A stretch of 44,865 nt of DNA from Candidatus Zixiibacteriota bacterium (lineage in GTDB: Bacteria > Zixibacteria > MSB-5A5 > GN15 > FEB-12): assembly GCA_040752815.1 (NCBI GenBank), contig JBFMGC010000023.1:1-44865 (forward strand). Direction: 5' to 3'. Below are positions 8,376 through 17,049 of the stretch, piece after piece. Under the pieces are notes generated by a model. That model was not told the DNA's origin and did no database searches. It saw nothing but the letters and a program-made list of their open reading frames with translations. The stretch's first letter is position 1; the number at the start of each line of letters is the position of its first letter. The position numbers were made by a program, and so were the translations under genes.

Positions 8376-9572
8376 ATGCGTACCAAGTTAATCTGGTTGA
8401 CAGGGCTTCTGCTCGCGGCGCTGCTGATGCAGTTCGGGTGCGAGCGCAAGACGGTCACGACCACTGAAGTGATCAAGGAGGTGAGTCCGCAAGATGCGGC
8501 GTATGTCGGCAGCGCCGAATGCGGCACCTCAGGTTGCCATGAGGGTGTGCTCGCGACGTTTCGCAACACCGGGCATCCCTACAAACTGAATGACGCCGAC
8601 TCGGCCAGGTTGCCGGTCGGCCAATACTACCCGTTCACGTCGGTCCCGAATCCCTCCGATGTCAGTTGGGATAACATCTCGATGGTGATCGGGGGCTTTT
8701 GGTGGAAAGCGCGCTATATCGACAATGAGGGGTACATCCTCACCGGCGCTAACCGCCAGTACAACTTTGAAACCCAGCAATTTGTCTCTTACGATGCAGC
8801 CACGGCGCCGCGCAAACCGTACGACTGTGGACCGTGCCATATGACCAATTATGTGGATACGGGCCATCAGGGAGGCCTGCCAGGTCTGGTGGGTACCTGG
8901 ACATTCAACGGGGTTCAGTGCGAGGAATGCCATGGTCCGGGCGAATTCCATGCCGCCGAGCCATATAAGTTTGCGATGGAGATCGATCGATCATCGGAGG
9001 CGTGTGGCAAATGCCATATAAGAGGCAGCGTACAGAAGATTCCTGCGAAGAGCGGCTGGGTCGAACATCACGAACAATGGAACGAGATGTTCCGCACCAA
9101 GCATGCCGCGCTGGAATGCGTGGACTGCCATAATCCTCATATAGGACTGCATGCCGATAATCCGGAGCGAGAATCCGCGATAAAAGTGGCGTGTGAAAGT
9201 TGCCACCTCGCGGAGACCCAGGGCTTTCTGGCCAGTGGGATAGGCCATGCGGCAAGTGAGGCCGGTCCGGATTGTATCGATTGCCACATGGCTAAAACCG
9301 GTAAGTCGGCGGTCGCTAATGCTACCACGTTTACTGGCGATGTGCGCAGTCATAGCTGGACGATCAACATGGATCCGAACGCGGCGATGTTCACCCAAGA
9401 TGGACTTTTCGCCAACGGCTATATCACGCTTGACTTTGCCTGTCTGCAGTGCCACACATCAGAAACCAAGGAGTGGGCTGCGACCTATGCCCCGCTCGTT
9501 CACACTCCGATTGGATCTCCGTCTAGTGGCGATTTCTCGCAACTGGCAAGTTCAACCTTGAAGGGTCACTGA
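8376..9572 (+). CDS. Octahaem c-type cytochrome, probable outer-membrane lipoprotein
   Basis: The 398-residue protein begins with a short basic and hydrophobic signal ending LLMQFGC, a lipobox-like site whose -3 residue is not canonical. Haem motifs are CGTSGCH (CX4CH), CGPCH, CEECH, CGKCH, CVDCH, CESCH, CIDCH and CLQCH: seven standard plus one CX4CH. The VQCEECHGPG region resembles cytochrome c554-type multihaem proteins. It lies 15 bases after the barrel gene and is followed by a strong terminator, so it closes the operon. By analogy with MtrC or OmcB it could be the outer-surface terminal reductase or oxidase of the conduit. A periplasmic location is the alternative if the lipobox is not used. 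Confidence 0.8.
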   Translation: MRTKLIWLTGLLLAALLMQFGCERKTVTTTEVIKEVSPQDAAYVGSAECGTSGCHEGVLATFRNTGHPYKLNDADSARLPVGQYYPFTSVPNPSDVSWDNISMVIGGFWWKARYIDNEGYILTGANRQYNFETQQFVSYDAATAPRKPYDCGPCHMTNYVDTGHQGGLPGLVGTWTFNGVQCEECHGPGEFHAAEPYKFAMEIDRSSEACGKCHIRGSVQKIPAKSGWVEHHEQWNEMFRTKHAALECVDCHNPHIGLHADNPERESAIKVACESCHLAETQGFLASGIGHAASEAGPDCIDCHMAKTGKSAVANATTFTGDVRSHSWTINMDPNAAMFTQDGLFANGYITLDFACLQCHTSETKEWAATYAPLVHTPIGSPSSGDFSQLASSTLKGH

Positions 9573-9601
9573 TAGTCTTTTAGGAATCGAGTCTGAGTTC
9601 G

Positions 9602-9629
9602 GGCCCCGTGAATTCAACGGGGCCTTTTT
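9602..9629 (+). terminator. Rho-independent terminator of the cytochrome operon
   Basis: GGCCCCGT (9602-9609) pairs perfectly with ACGGGGCC (9617-9624) around a 7-base loop and is followed by TTTTT. It lies 30 bases after the octahaem cytochrome stop codon and separates it from the convergent aldehyde dehydrogenase gene. Confidence 0.9.
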
Positions 9630-9638
9630 CTTGCTACC

Positions 9639-11078
9639 TTACAACGTTTCGCGGCAGCCCGGTTCGAGATTAGCCGCAGTGACCGATTCGTTCAAATACA
9701 GCGCAATCGCCTCGGGGGAGATACACGGACTCACCTTGCGGCGGGCGATGCGCTGGATGTTGAGCAGATGCATGGCGCTGATATTGTCGGTCGTGATGTT
9801 CTTGCCGCCGGTGCCGCATCCCAGGGTGAGCGACGGCCTCAGCGCGTTGTAGGTCCCGCCGAGCGCGCCGTGTGATGCCGGCGTATTGATTAGAATGCGG
9901 CCGGCGTTCATGGTCGAGGCAAAGTACCGTATCCTCTCCTCGTTGGTAGAGAACATGCTGATGGTGTGCCCCAGGCCGCCATTGACGTTGATCTTGCGGC
10001 AGAGCTCGATGGCGGTTTCGATATCGTCAGCCCGATAAAACGCCAGAATTGGCGCGAGTATCTCCAGCGAGAGTGGCGATTGCAGGCCGACCTCGTCCAA
10101 TTCGGCAATTAGCAGCGTGGTATCGGGTGGGACGTTGATACCGGCCATTTCGGCTATCTTAGTTGCGGGCTGGCCGATCACCTCGGGGCGCATGGTCCGA
10201 TGCTCGACGTTGAAAGCGATCGGTTCGAGACGCTTGATCTCTTCTTGGGTCAGGAAGTACGCCTTGCGCTCGAGTAAAAGCCGCTTGACCTGCTCGACAT
10301 GGCACCCTCTGACTACGAGCGCCTGTTCGCTTGCGCAGATAGTCCCGTTGTCAAAGGTTTTGGAGAGGAAGATCTGTTCCACCGTAAACGGCACGTCGGC
10401 GCTCATACCGATAAACACCGGCACGTTGCCGGGGCCGATACCGATTGCCGGATTGCCGGAACTGTATGCCGCGCGAACGAGCGCAGTCGAGCCGGTGGCC
10501 AGAACCATGGCGGTTTTTTTGTGGCTCATCAGGGTCAAAGTCTCCTGCTCGGTTGACCTGGCCACCCATTGGATGCAGTGATCCGGCGCGCCGGCGCTGA
10601 GCGCGGCGCCGTAGCAGATTCGGGCCGCCTCGATGGAGCATTTCTTCGCGGCTCCGTGCGGGCGGATGACAATCGGGTTACGCGATTTGAGAGAAATGAG
10701 TATTTTGAACAGGACAGTCGAGGTTGGGTTGGTCACGGGCGTGATTGCGAATATCGGACCGATCGGCTGAGCGATCTCCACAATCCCTTTTTCCGCGTCC
10801 TCCGATATCACCCCCACCGTCTTCATATCCTTGATGTCCTCGTAGACGATGCGGGTGGCGATGACGTTCTTGATGACTTTATCGCGCCAGATACCGAGCC
10901 GGGTCTCGTCGCACGCCATCTTCGCCAACCGGATGCGGTTGTCGAATCCGGCTTCATAGACAGCCCGGACAATCCGGTCGGTCTGCTCCTGGTTGAGTTT
11001 TCGGAAGGCGGCCGCGGCCATCGTCGCGCGGTCCAGGATAGCGTCGATATCGAGCCCAGGGGGGCGTTCGTCGGTCAT
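9639..11078 (-). CDS. CoA-acylating aldehyde dehydrogenase (AdhE N-domain type)
   Basis: This 479-residue enzyme would interconvert an aldehyde such as acetaldehyde with its acyl-CoA using NAD. It matches the N-terminal half of AdhE closely: LAKMACDETRLGIWRDKVIKN, PVTNPTSTVLFK, ATGSTALVRAAYSSGNPAIG and the active-site motif KTFDNGTICASEQ with the catalytic Cys. No alcohol dehydrogenase domain follows, so it is monofunctional. The start at 11078 is set by GGAGAGG about 10 bases upstream; a reading frame further upstream has no such site. It is convergent with the cytochrome operon and divergent from the antiporter gene. The physiological substrate is unknown; a propionaldehyde- or succinate-semialdehyde-type role cannot be excluded. 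Confidence 0.85.
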   Translation of the reverse strand: MTDERPPGLDIDAILDRATMAAAAFRKLNQEQTDRIVRAVYEAGFDNRIRLAKMACDETRLGIWRDKVIKNVIATRIVYEDIKDMKTVGVISEDAEKGIVEIAQPIGPIFAITPVTNPTSTVLFKILISLKSRNPIVIRPHGAAKKCSIEAARICYGAALSAGAPDHCIQWVARSTEQETLTLMSHKKTAMVLATGSTALVRAAYSSGNPAIGIGPGNVPVFIGMSADVPFTVEQIFLSKTFDNGTICASEQALVVRGCHVEQVKRLLLERKAYFLTQEEIKRLEPIAFNVEHRTMRPEVIGQPATKIAEMAGINVPPDTTLLIAELDEVGLQSPLSLEILAPILAFYRADDIETAIELCRKINVNGGLGHTISMFSTNEERIRYFASTMNAGRILINTPASHGALGGTYNALRPSLTLGCGTGGKNITTDNISAMHLLNIQRIARRKVSPCISPEAIALYLNESVTAANLEPGCRETL

Positions 11079-11275
11079 AATCACATACCTCTCCGGCGAT
11101 AAGCTGGCCAAAAATACGGCATTGCACGAGGGCCGGACAAGCGGAAAGGGGGCGAGCTTTCTGGTTGATTCGGCCGGCGGCAGCGGACTATTATTGGTTG
11201 CCCTCGATACCGAACGGTTCCTGCGATACGCGCAGGCTACAAGCGAGGGCAATTCCAATTGGCCGGTCTGAAAAC

Positions 11276-13258
11276 ATGTACATTTTGCAGGACCTGGTAC
11301 TGATCTTCGCCGCGTCGGTGGCCGGCCTGCTGGTGTGCCATCGCCTGAAGCTCCCGCCGATAGTGGGGTTTCTAATTGCCGGGCTGGCTATCGGCCCGCA
11401 CGGCTTCAGTCTGATTCACTCCCCACACGAAGTCGACATGCTCGCGGAGATCGGGGTCATTCTGCTTTTGTTCGCCATCGGGATCGAGTTCTCCGTCAAG
11501 GACCTTCTGCACTCCAGCCGCTCCGCTCTGTTGGGGGGTGGGCTGCAAGTGGTGCTCACGATCGTTGTGGTCACACTGCTGGTGGCCTGGCTCGATTTCA
11601 CGCTCAGCCAGGCGGTGTTCGCCGGTTTCCTGGTGTCGCTCAGCAGTACCGCTATCGTCCTGAAGGCCCTTCAGGACCGGGCCGAGCTGGACAGCGCCAA
11701 CGGGCGCGTCACCCTGGCGATATTGATCTTTCAGGACATAATAATCGCTCCGATGATGATCATCACGCCGGTGTTGAGCGGCGCCGACAGCGGTTTGACT
11801 GAGTCGTTGTTCAGGCTGCTCTTCAAAGGTCTAATTGTTGTGATCCTGGTGGTGGTACTGGCGCGATATCTCGTGCCGACCGTGCTCTACCAGGTGGCGC
11901 GCACACGGAGTCGCGAGCTGTTCCTGCTCAGCGTAGTGCTGATCGGCATGGCGGTGGCGTGGTCTACGTTCGAACTGGGGCTGTCACTCGGATTGGGAGC
12001 GTTCTTGGCCGGGCTGATTATCTCCGACTCGGAATACAGCAGTCAGGCGCTCGAGGGAGTTCTGCCGTTCAAGGCGGTGTTCACCGGGTTTTTCTTCGTC
12101 TCGATCGGGATGTTGCTGGATACCTCCACGGTTCTGTCCCATCCGGGTGCGGTTTTCGGCGGAGGTCTGCTGGTCATTCTCATCAAGACGATTATCGCCG
12201 CAGGCGTGGCGCTGGCCCTGGGGATGTCATCGCGGGCGGCGATCATAATCGGCCTGGCGCTCGGCCAGGTGGGGGAGTTCAGCTTTATTCTCTCCAAAGT
12301 TGGATTGTCATCGGGCCTGATTGACTCCGGGCATTACCAGCTCTTTCTGGCGGTCGCCATTCTGACCATGGGCCTGACCCCGTTCCTGATAAGCCTCGCG
12401 CCAAGCGTGGCCGCGGCGGTCTCGAGCTGGCCGTTCCTGCGGCGGTTTGAATCGGGATCGTATCGCGGCCTGGCGGGCGGGCGCGAGGGCGATCAGGCGA
12501 TTGAAAACCACCTGGTGATAATTGGATTCGGGCTGAACGGCCGTAATATCGCCCGCGCGGCCAAGGCGGCGGGGATCAGGTACGTCATTGTGGAAATGAA
12601 CCCGGACACCGTCCGTGCGGTGAAAGCCGAGGGGGAACCGATCCGCTACGGCGACGCGTCCAGTCGCGAGCTGCTCAAGGAGGTGGCAATCGAACGCGCC
12701 CGGATTGTCGTGATCGCGATATCCGATCCGATTACCTCCCGCCGCATCACCCACACCATTCGCGAGCTCAGTCCGCGCGTGTACATTATCGTGAGGACGC
12801 GCTTTGTGATCGAAATGGCCGCCCTGTACGAAAACGGCGCCAACGAGGTCATTCCTGAGGAATTTGAGACCTCGGTTGAGATCTTCACCCGCGTTCTGAC
12901 CAAGTATCTCGTGCCGCGGGACGATATCGAGAAACTGACCGCGGAGCTCCGCTCACACAGTTACGAGATGTTCCGAAGCCTGACTCCGCGGTCGCCGAGC
13001 CTGGGTGACCTGCAGGTGCACCTGTCGGAGATTGAAATAAGCGCCGTCAAAGTGGGGTCAACCTGCCCGGCGCTCGGCCAGACACTCGCCGAGGCGCGGC
13101 TGCGCAACCGGTTCGGCGTGAACGTGCTGGCGATCATGCGAGGGGCGAAGTTGATCAGCAACCCGGCCGGTGACGTCCGCCTCGAACCAGGCGACCTGCT
13201 CTATGTGGTCGGTACGGCCGCGCAGTGCAACGAAGTGGCTTTGGCGCTGGCGGATTGA
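11276..13258 (+). CDS. Kef-type CPA2 cation/proton antiporter with TrkA domains
   Basis: The 660-residue protein has about twelve membrane helices in residues 1-390 (GFLIAGLAIGPHGFSL, LSSTAIVLKALQDR, ASLSLGLGAFLAGLIISDSE-like segments), typical of the Na/H exchanger fold. A TrkA-N/RCK NAD-binding domain begins near 411 (NHLVIIGFGLNGRNIARAAKAAG, then VEMNPDT). A TrkA-C domain fills about 570-655. KefB/KefC-type proteins export K+ in exchange for H+ under nucleotide or thiol control. The start at 11276 gives a membrane helix directly at the N-terminus; its ribosome binding site is weak. It is divergent from the aldehyde dehydrogenase across a gap of about 200 bases, in which I see no clear site. 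Confidence 0.9.
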   Translation: MYILQDLVLIFAASVAGLLVCHRLKLPPIVGFLIAGLAIGPHGFSLIHSPHEVDMLAEIGVILLLFAIGIEFSVKDLLHSSRSALLGGGLQVVLTIVVVTLLVAWLDFTLSQAVFAGFLVSLSSTAIVLKALQDRAELDSANGRVTLAILIFQDIIIAPMMIITPVLSGADSGLTESLFRLLFKGLIVVILVVVLARYLVPTVLYQVARTRSRELFLLSVVLIGMAVAWSTFELGLSLGLGAFLAGLIISDSEYSSQALEGVLPFKAVFTGFFFVSIGMLLDTSTVLSHPGAVFGGGLLVILIKTIIAAGVALALGMSSRAAIIIGLALGQVGEFSFILSKVGLSSGLIDSGHYQLFLAVAILTMGLTPFLISLAPSVAAAVSSWPFLRRFESGSYRGLAGGREGDQAIENHLVIIGFGLNGRNIARAAKAAGIRYVIVEMNPDTVRAVKAEGEPIRYGDASSRELLKEVAIERARIVVIAISDPITSRRITHTIRELSPRVYIIVRTRFVIEMAALYENGANEVIPEEFETSVEIFTRVLTKYLVPRDDIEKLTAELRSHSYEMFRSLTPRSPSLGDLQVHLSEIEISAVKVGSTCPALGQTLAEARLRNRFGVNVLAIMRGAKLISNPAGDVRLEPGDLLYVVGTAAQCNEVALALAD

Positions 13259-13267
13259 TGTCAGACT

Positions 13268-13807
13268 TCAGCCCGGGGAGCGCCGGAAGTAGGTTCGATA
13301 TTCGCCGGCCGAAACCGCGCGCGTCCACGTGTCGAAGCCCTTTGCTCTGGCCTTGTCGATTAGCGGCGCGGGCTCAAAAGGCGTGATCAGTTCGTATATG
13401 ACGTCGTGGGGTAGACTTTCGAGATCGCCCAGCACCCGCCCGATTGGTTGAAGACCGGCCTCGATAAGCGGGCGGGCATCGTGGCTCTGTTTTATCGGTT
13501 CCTGCCTGAACCACTCCGGCGGGGTGCTCGACACGGCGCTCTCCGAAGGCGGCTCCGCTGATACATCGATGTCGGGCTGTCCCACCGCCTGTCTCAACTG
13601 CCGGACCAGATCGCCGACCGGCACGCCGCCTACCCGCGCAGCCTGCGCGAGGCTGGTGACTCGGGCCACTGTTCTGAGCAGGATCGGATTGCGCAGCTTC
13701 TTGAACTCCGGGGCGATCGCGATAAGTACTTCCTCGATCTCCGGGTACGCTTTCAGTAATTCGCCGACTTTGGTTTGTGGCGTGATCAGCAGTTTCTCGT
13801 CGCTCAC
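13268..13807 (-). CDS. DUF1858-DUF2249 two-domain protein
   Basis: This 179-residue cytoplasmic protein has an N-terminal DUF1858-like segment (about 5-60: ITPQTKVGELLKAYPEIEEV, then the LRTVARVTSLAQAARVGGVP helix pattern). It has a C-terminal DUF2249-like region (about 112-175: DARPLIEAGLQPIGRVLGDL, ending AGEYRTYFRRS). The first domain occurs in ScdA/hybrid-cluster-type proteins and the second beside hemerythrin-type proteins. Translation starts at GTG inside a GTGA overlap with the stop codon of the upstream DUF438 gene, so the two are translationally coupled. A joint role in sensing or handling oxygen, nitric oxide or a metal is inferred from partner domains only. Confidence 0.75.
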   Translation of the reverse strand: MSDEKLLITPQTKVGELLKAYPEIEEVLIAIAPEFKKLRNPILLRTVARVTSLAQAARVGGVPVGDLVRQLRQAVGQPDIDVSAEPPSESAVSSTPPEWFRQEPIKQSHDARPLIEAGLQPIGRVLGDLESLPHDVIYELITPFEPAPLIDKARAKGFDTWTRAVSAGEYRTYFRRSPG

Positions 13808-15048
13808 AAAGACTCTTCCTTCACATACGAAAGCAGCCGCTGCTGGCCGGTCAGTGAACGTTTTTCGGTCAGGTCCTGACTCACCTCAAGCGTCCCCAGG
13901 TACTTCCCCTCGCGATCACGAACCGCAAAATACTCTATATGAATGAACTTCCCGTTCAGCGTGATCCAGAACGGCGCCCGATCCTGACGGCCGGCTTTGA
14001 AGTCGGCTATGATCTGCTCCACCACATGCACGCTGTTGGGCGGGTGGCACATCTGCACCTGGCGGCCTATGATCGCCCGGTTGCGCGCGAAAATCCGCTC
14101 CCGCCCCTGCGTGAAATACTTCACCGTGTCATCGGCGCCGACAAAGGTCAGATCGAACGGAATTGTGTTGAGGATGACCTCCAGTTCGGTCGGAGTCAGG
14201 CTGCCGGTGTCAAAACGGACTCCGGCTTCGTCTACCGGTTCGCGCTGAACCTCGGGCACTCCGCCGGGCGACCACGTGGCTGACGGGTCATAGATGCAGT
14301 AGCCGATTTCGGGACTCTGGACATAGATTGCGTACCACTCGGCATCGTTCAGCTTATCGAGACACATCGGAAGGAGGATTTCTTCTTCCTTGAAAATCAT
14401 CTCTTTGATCGCCTCGGTGGTTGGTTTCAGGACCAGCTCGATCACCCCCTGGGCTTCGCCGGCAGCAAAACTGGGCGCGCCGGCCAATGCTTCTATCGCT
14501 CCCTTCAGTAGCTCACGGACTTCGTCATCCTTGCCCCACATGACAGTCGGCGGGCCGGTTATCCCCTTCTTCTCGAGAAACGGAAACAACAGGTTCTCTT
14601 TGCGACGGTAGTGTTTGTCGATATCGCTGAGGCGACTGAAACGCACGCGAAGCTGCCCCATCGGCTCGGTGGCATCGGCCTGTTCGGGCAGTCCCGCTAT
14701 TTCCGAAAACAGCTTGTCGGTCAGGGCAAGTTCACCGGCCAGGGCCTGGTTTTCCATCTTGAACGTGTGCACCGGGTGGCCCGGAGGAACGCTTTTGGCC
14801 CCGGAGGTATCTATCGCCCCTTTCATAGCGGCGGAGTGCAGATCGCAGAGACTGAGGATCTCCGACGCAGGCATGCCGTCGGATATCAGTTCCTGCTCCA
14901 CGGCGACTACCTCATCGTAGGGGACCCGCCCCAGCAGGCGGACCAGTTGCGGCCGGACCTGCTCCGGGGCCTGGCCCTGGTGAAGCTGGAGAATCAGATG
15001 CTTTAGAACATTGCGTCTGGCGGTAGTATTGTCCAATAATTCACTCAT
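13804..15048 (-). CDS. DUF438/hemerythrin-like/PAS sensor protein
   Basis: The 414-residue protein begins with a DUF438 region (about 10-80: ARRNVLKHLILQLHQGQAPE). A hemerythrin-like four-helix region follows with candidate iron ligands in HPVHTFKMEN, HYRRKENLLFPFLEKKG and FKEEEILLPMCLDKL. A C-terminal PAS domain (about 285-414) includes LEVILNTIPFDLTFVGADD and EYFAVRDREGKYLGTLEVSQ. Such proteins are thought to bind O2 or NO at a diiron site and haem or ligand in the PAS. The start at 15048 has GGAG 7-8 bases upstream. It is the first gene of a two-gene operon and its TGA overlaps the GTG start of the DUF1858 gene. No output domain is present, so any signal must pass to a partner. Confidence 0.8.
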   Translation of the reverse strand: MSELLDNTTARRNVLKHLILQLHQGQAPEQVRPQLVRLLGRVPYDEVVAVEQELISDGMPASEILSLCDLHSAAMKGAIDTSGAKSVPPGHPVHTFKMENQALAGELALTDKLFSEIAGLPEQADATEPMGQLRVRFSRLSDIDKHYRRKENLLFPFLEKKGITGPPTVMWGKDDEVRELLKGAIEALAGAPSFAAGEAQGVIELVLKPTTEAIKEMIFKEEEILLPMCLDKLNDAEWYAIYVQSPEIGYCIYDPSATWSPGGVPEVQREPVDEAGVRFDTGSLTPTELEVILNTIPFDLTFVGADDTVKYFTQGRERIFARNRAIIGRQVQMCHPPNSVHVVEQIIADFKAGRQDRAPFWITLNGKFIHIEYFAVRDREGKYLGTLEVSQDLTEKRSLTGQQRLLSYVKEESL

Positions 15049-15285
15049 TACTACGTCTCCTGTGTCTGCAAAACCAGTGTGCAAAACTCCCAGGTGCGAC
15101 CGGCTCGGAGTGGCTCGGGGCTAATTCGTGACTGTTATCGTTGCCAGGCCACGCCTGGTCCCTTTATAGCATTCACAAGGCACGTAGTCAAGGTATGGGG
15201 CGGCGCTGACAATTTCGTGGCCCGGCAGACCAATACGCCTTGCTGAACAGTAAAGTTTTAGGGGTCTCGCTACCGAATGATTGGT

Positions 15286-15313
15286 TTGACAATTAACATT
15301 AGTTGGTTATTTT
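15286..15313 (+). promoter_or_regulatory. Promoter of the arsR operon
   Basis: TTGACA (15286-15291) and TATTTT (15308-15313) are 16 bases apart and lie 30-60 bases before the ArsR start. The surrounding sequence is A/T-rich. An ArsR-type repressor would be expected to bind here, but I do not see a clean dyad. Confidence 0.5.
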
Positions 15314-15345
15314 GCCAAACAGCAAATATCGATTTCGGAGGTTCT

Positions 15346-15669
15346 ATGAACGCACGGATGAAAACCACCTACGCGGCTCGCGCCCGGATCATCAAGGCGC
15401 TGGCGCACCCGACCCGACTGCTCATTGTCGATCAACTAGCCCGCCAAGAACGCTGTGTCTGCGAGCTGCGGGATATGGTCGGCGACGATGTCTCGACAGT
15501 TTCCAAGCACCTGACAGTGCTCAAGCAGGCCGGTGTGGTGGAAGACGAGAAGCGCGGTTTGCAGGTTTGGTATCGCCTCAGGGTGCCGTGTATCCTGAAT
15601 TTCTTCGGATGTGTCGAGAGCGTGCTGCAGGCCAACGCGCGGCAGGCGGCCGCTGCGGCGAAGCGGTAG
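15346..15669 (+). CDS. arsR: ArsR-family metalloregulator
   Basis: This 107-residue winged-helix repressor would release DNA on binding a metalloid or metal. It carries the conserved ALAHPTRLLIVDQLA helix, the recognition helix DDVSTVSKHLTVLKQAGVV and the wing (KRGLQVWYRL). C37 and C39 in ERCVCEL match the ELCVCDL site that binds As(III) in classical ArsR. A third Cys at CILNFFGC could complete the site. The ATG has GGAGG 6 bases upstream. It heads an operon with a permease, a small thioredoxin, arsF and arsG, so autoregulation in response to arsenic-type compounds is likely. Antimonite or another soft metal is the alternative. Confidence 0.85.
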   Translation: MNARMKTTYAARARIIKALAHPTRLLIVDQLARQERCVCELRDMVGDDVSTVSKHLTVLKQAGVVEDEKRGLQVWYRLRVPCILNFFGCVESVLQANARQAAAAAKR

Positions 15670-15735
15670 CGGGGCAGGCGAGGACCGCCGATCGAGTTGG
15701 GGCAGGCTCTGCCGCCCACATTAAGAAGCTTGACT

Positions 15736-17037
15736 ATGACTGACTGGAAGCACGAATGGAAACCACTGGCAGCTATCGCAGCTGTTTTCCTGCTCGTCTA
15801 TCACTTGCCGAACGAAAGCGCCCGTTTCAACGGCGCGGTCACGGAAGCTCTTGAATTGACGAGATGGTACGCGCGTGAGCATGTGCTGCTCTGCTTGATA
15901 CCGGCGTTTTTCATCGCCGGGGCGATCGCCGTATTTGTCAGCAAAGCATCCGTTATGAAGTACCTGGGAGCCGGAGCAAACAAAGTTCTGGCGTATGGGG
16001 TGGCATCCGTGTCGGGCACGGTGCTGGCGGTCTGCTCCTGCACGGTGTTGCCCTTGTTCGCGGGTGTTTATCGCATGGGCGCCGGGCTCGGTCCGGCCAG
16101 TGCGTTTCTCTATTCCGGCCCGGCGATAAACGTGCTCGCGATCATTCTCACAGCGAGGATTCTCGGGCTGGAACTTGGGGCTGCCCGAGCCGTCGGGGCA
16201 GTCGTGTTCGCCATTCTGATCGGTCTCCTCATGCATGTCATCTTTCGGAAGGATGACACCGAGCGCGTGAACGCCCAGATGGCGCTGCCCGAAGAGAAGC
16301 CGGGACGCCCACTCTGGCAGACTGGTGTGTATTTCGGCCTCATGATTGCCATCCTGGTCTTTGCCAACTGGGCCGAGCCCGAGGCAGGCGCCGGTTTTTG
16401 GACGTGGGTCTATTCGTTCAAGTGGTGGATCACCTCGGTTGCGGCTGCACTTCTGGGGCTGGTGCTCGTGCTCTGGTTTGGATTCAGGGTCTGGCGTGTC
16501 GTCGCGGTCGGGCTGGCCGCGGCGCTGACGGCGGCAATTTTCCCGGAGACCCGGCTCACTCCCTTTTCTGTGGCGGTGGTCGGTTTGTCAGTCATTTCGG
16601 CCCGCAATAAAGGCGAAGGCGGTGAGTGGTTCGACCAGACCTGGGGTTTCGCTAAACAGATTTTGCCGCTGCTCCTCGCCGGAGTGCTGTTGTCAGGTCT
16701 GTTCCTGGGAAGGCCTGGCCACGAAGGGTTGATCCCGTCGGAGTGGATCGCCGCCTCCGTGGGCGGCAACTCCCTGGCGTCGAACCTGTTCGCGTCGGTG
16801 GTTGGAGCCTTCATGTACTTCGCGACACTGACCGAGGTACCAATCCTGCAGGGGCTGATCGGCAGCGGTATGGGCAAGGGTCCTGCACTGGCGCTGCTGC
16901 TCGCGGGACCGGCGCTGTCGCTTCCGAATATGCTCGTTCTTCGGTCGATCATGGGCACAAGAAAGACAATTGTGTATATTGTCCTGGTGGTGGCCATGGC
17001 CACTTTCACCGGAGTCGTGTATGGTGCGTTGTTCTGA
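15736..17037 (+). CDS. Permease of the ArsP/DUF318 family
   Basis: This 433-residue protein has eight to ten membrane helices in two halves, typical of the DUF318 permeases that include ArsP, an exporter of trivalent organoarsenicals. The motif TVLAVCSCTVLPLFAGVY (near residue 100) supplies a CxC pair expected to bind soft-metal or arsenical substrates. GPASAFLYSGPAINVLAI and the C-terminal GPALALLLAGPALSLPN are the repeated helix-hairpin motifs. Between arsR and this gene lies a short GGCAG/CTGCC hairpin (15701-15713). The start at 15736 is chosen because membrane helix 1 begins directly; its ribosome binding site is poor. Its stop codon overlaps the ribosome binding site of the next gene. 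Confidence 0.8.
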   Translation: MTDWKHEWKPLAAIAAVFLLVYHLPNESARFNGAVTEALELTRWYAREHVLLCLIPAFFIAGAIAVFVSKASVMKYLGAGANKVLAYGVASVSGTVLAVCSCTVLPLFAGVYRMGAGLGPASAFLYSGPAINVLAIILTARILGLELGAARAVGAVVFAILIGLLMHVIFRKDDTERVNAQMALPEEKPGRPLWQTGVYFGLMIAILVFANWAEPEAGAGFWTWVYSFKWWITSVAAALLGLVLVLWFGFRVWRVVAVGLAAALTAAIFPETRLTPFSVAVVGLSVISARNKGEGGEWFDQTWGFAKQILPLLLAGVLLSGLFLGRPGHEGLIPSEWIAASVGGNSLASNLFASVVGAFMYFATLTEVPILQGLIGSGMGKGPALALLLAGPALSLPNMLVLRSIMGTRKTIVYIVLVVAMATFTGVVYGALF

Positions 17038-17049
17038 GGAGATGGTACA

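Noticed and set aside
13259-13267. Terminator between the Kef antiporter and DUF1858 gene
   Set aside because: The convergent genes are only 9 bases apart and no hairpin with a U-tract is present.
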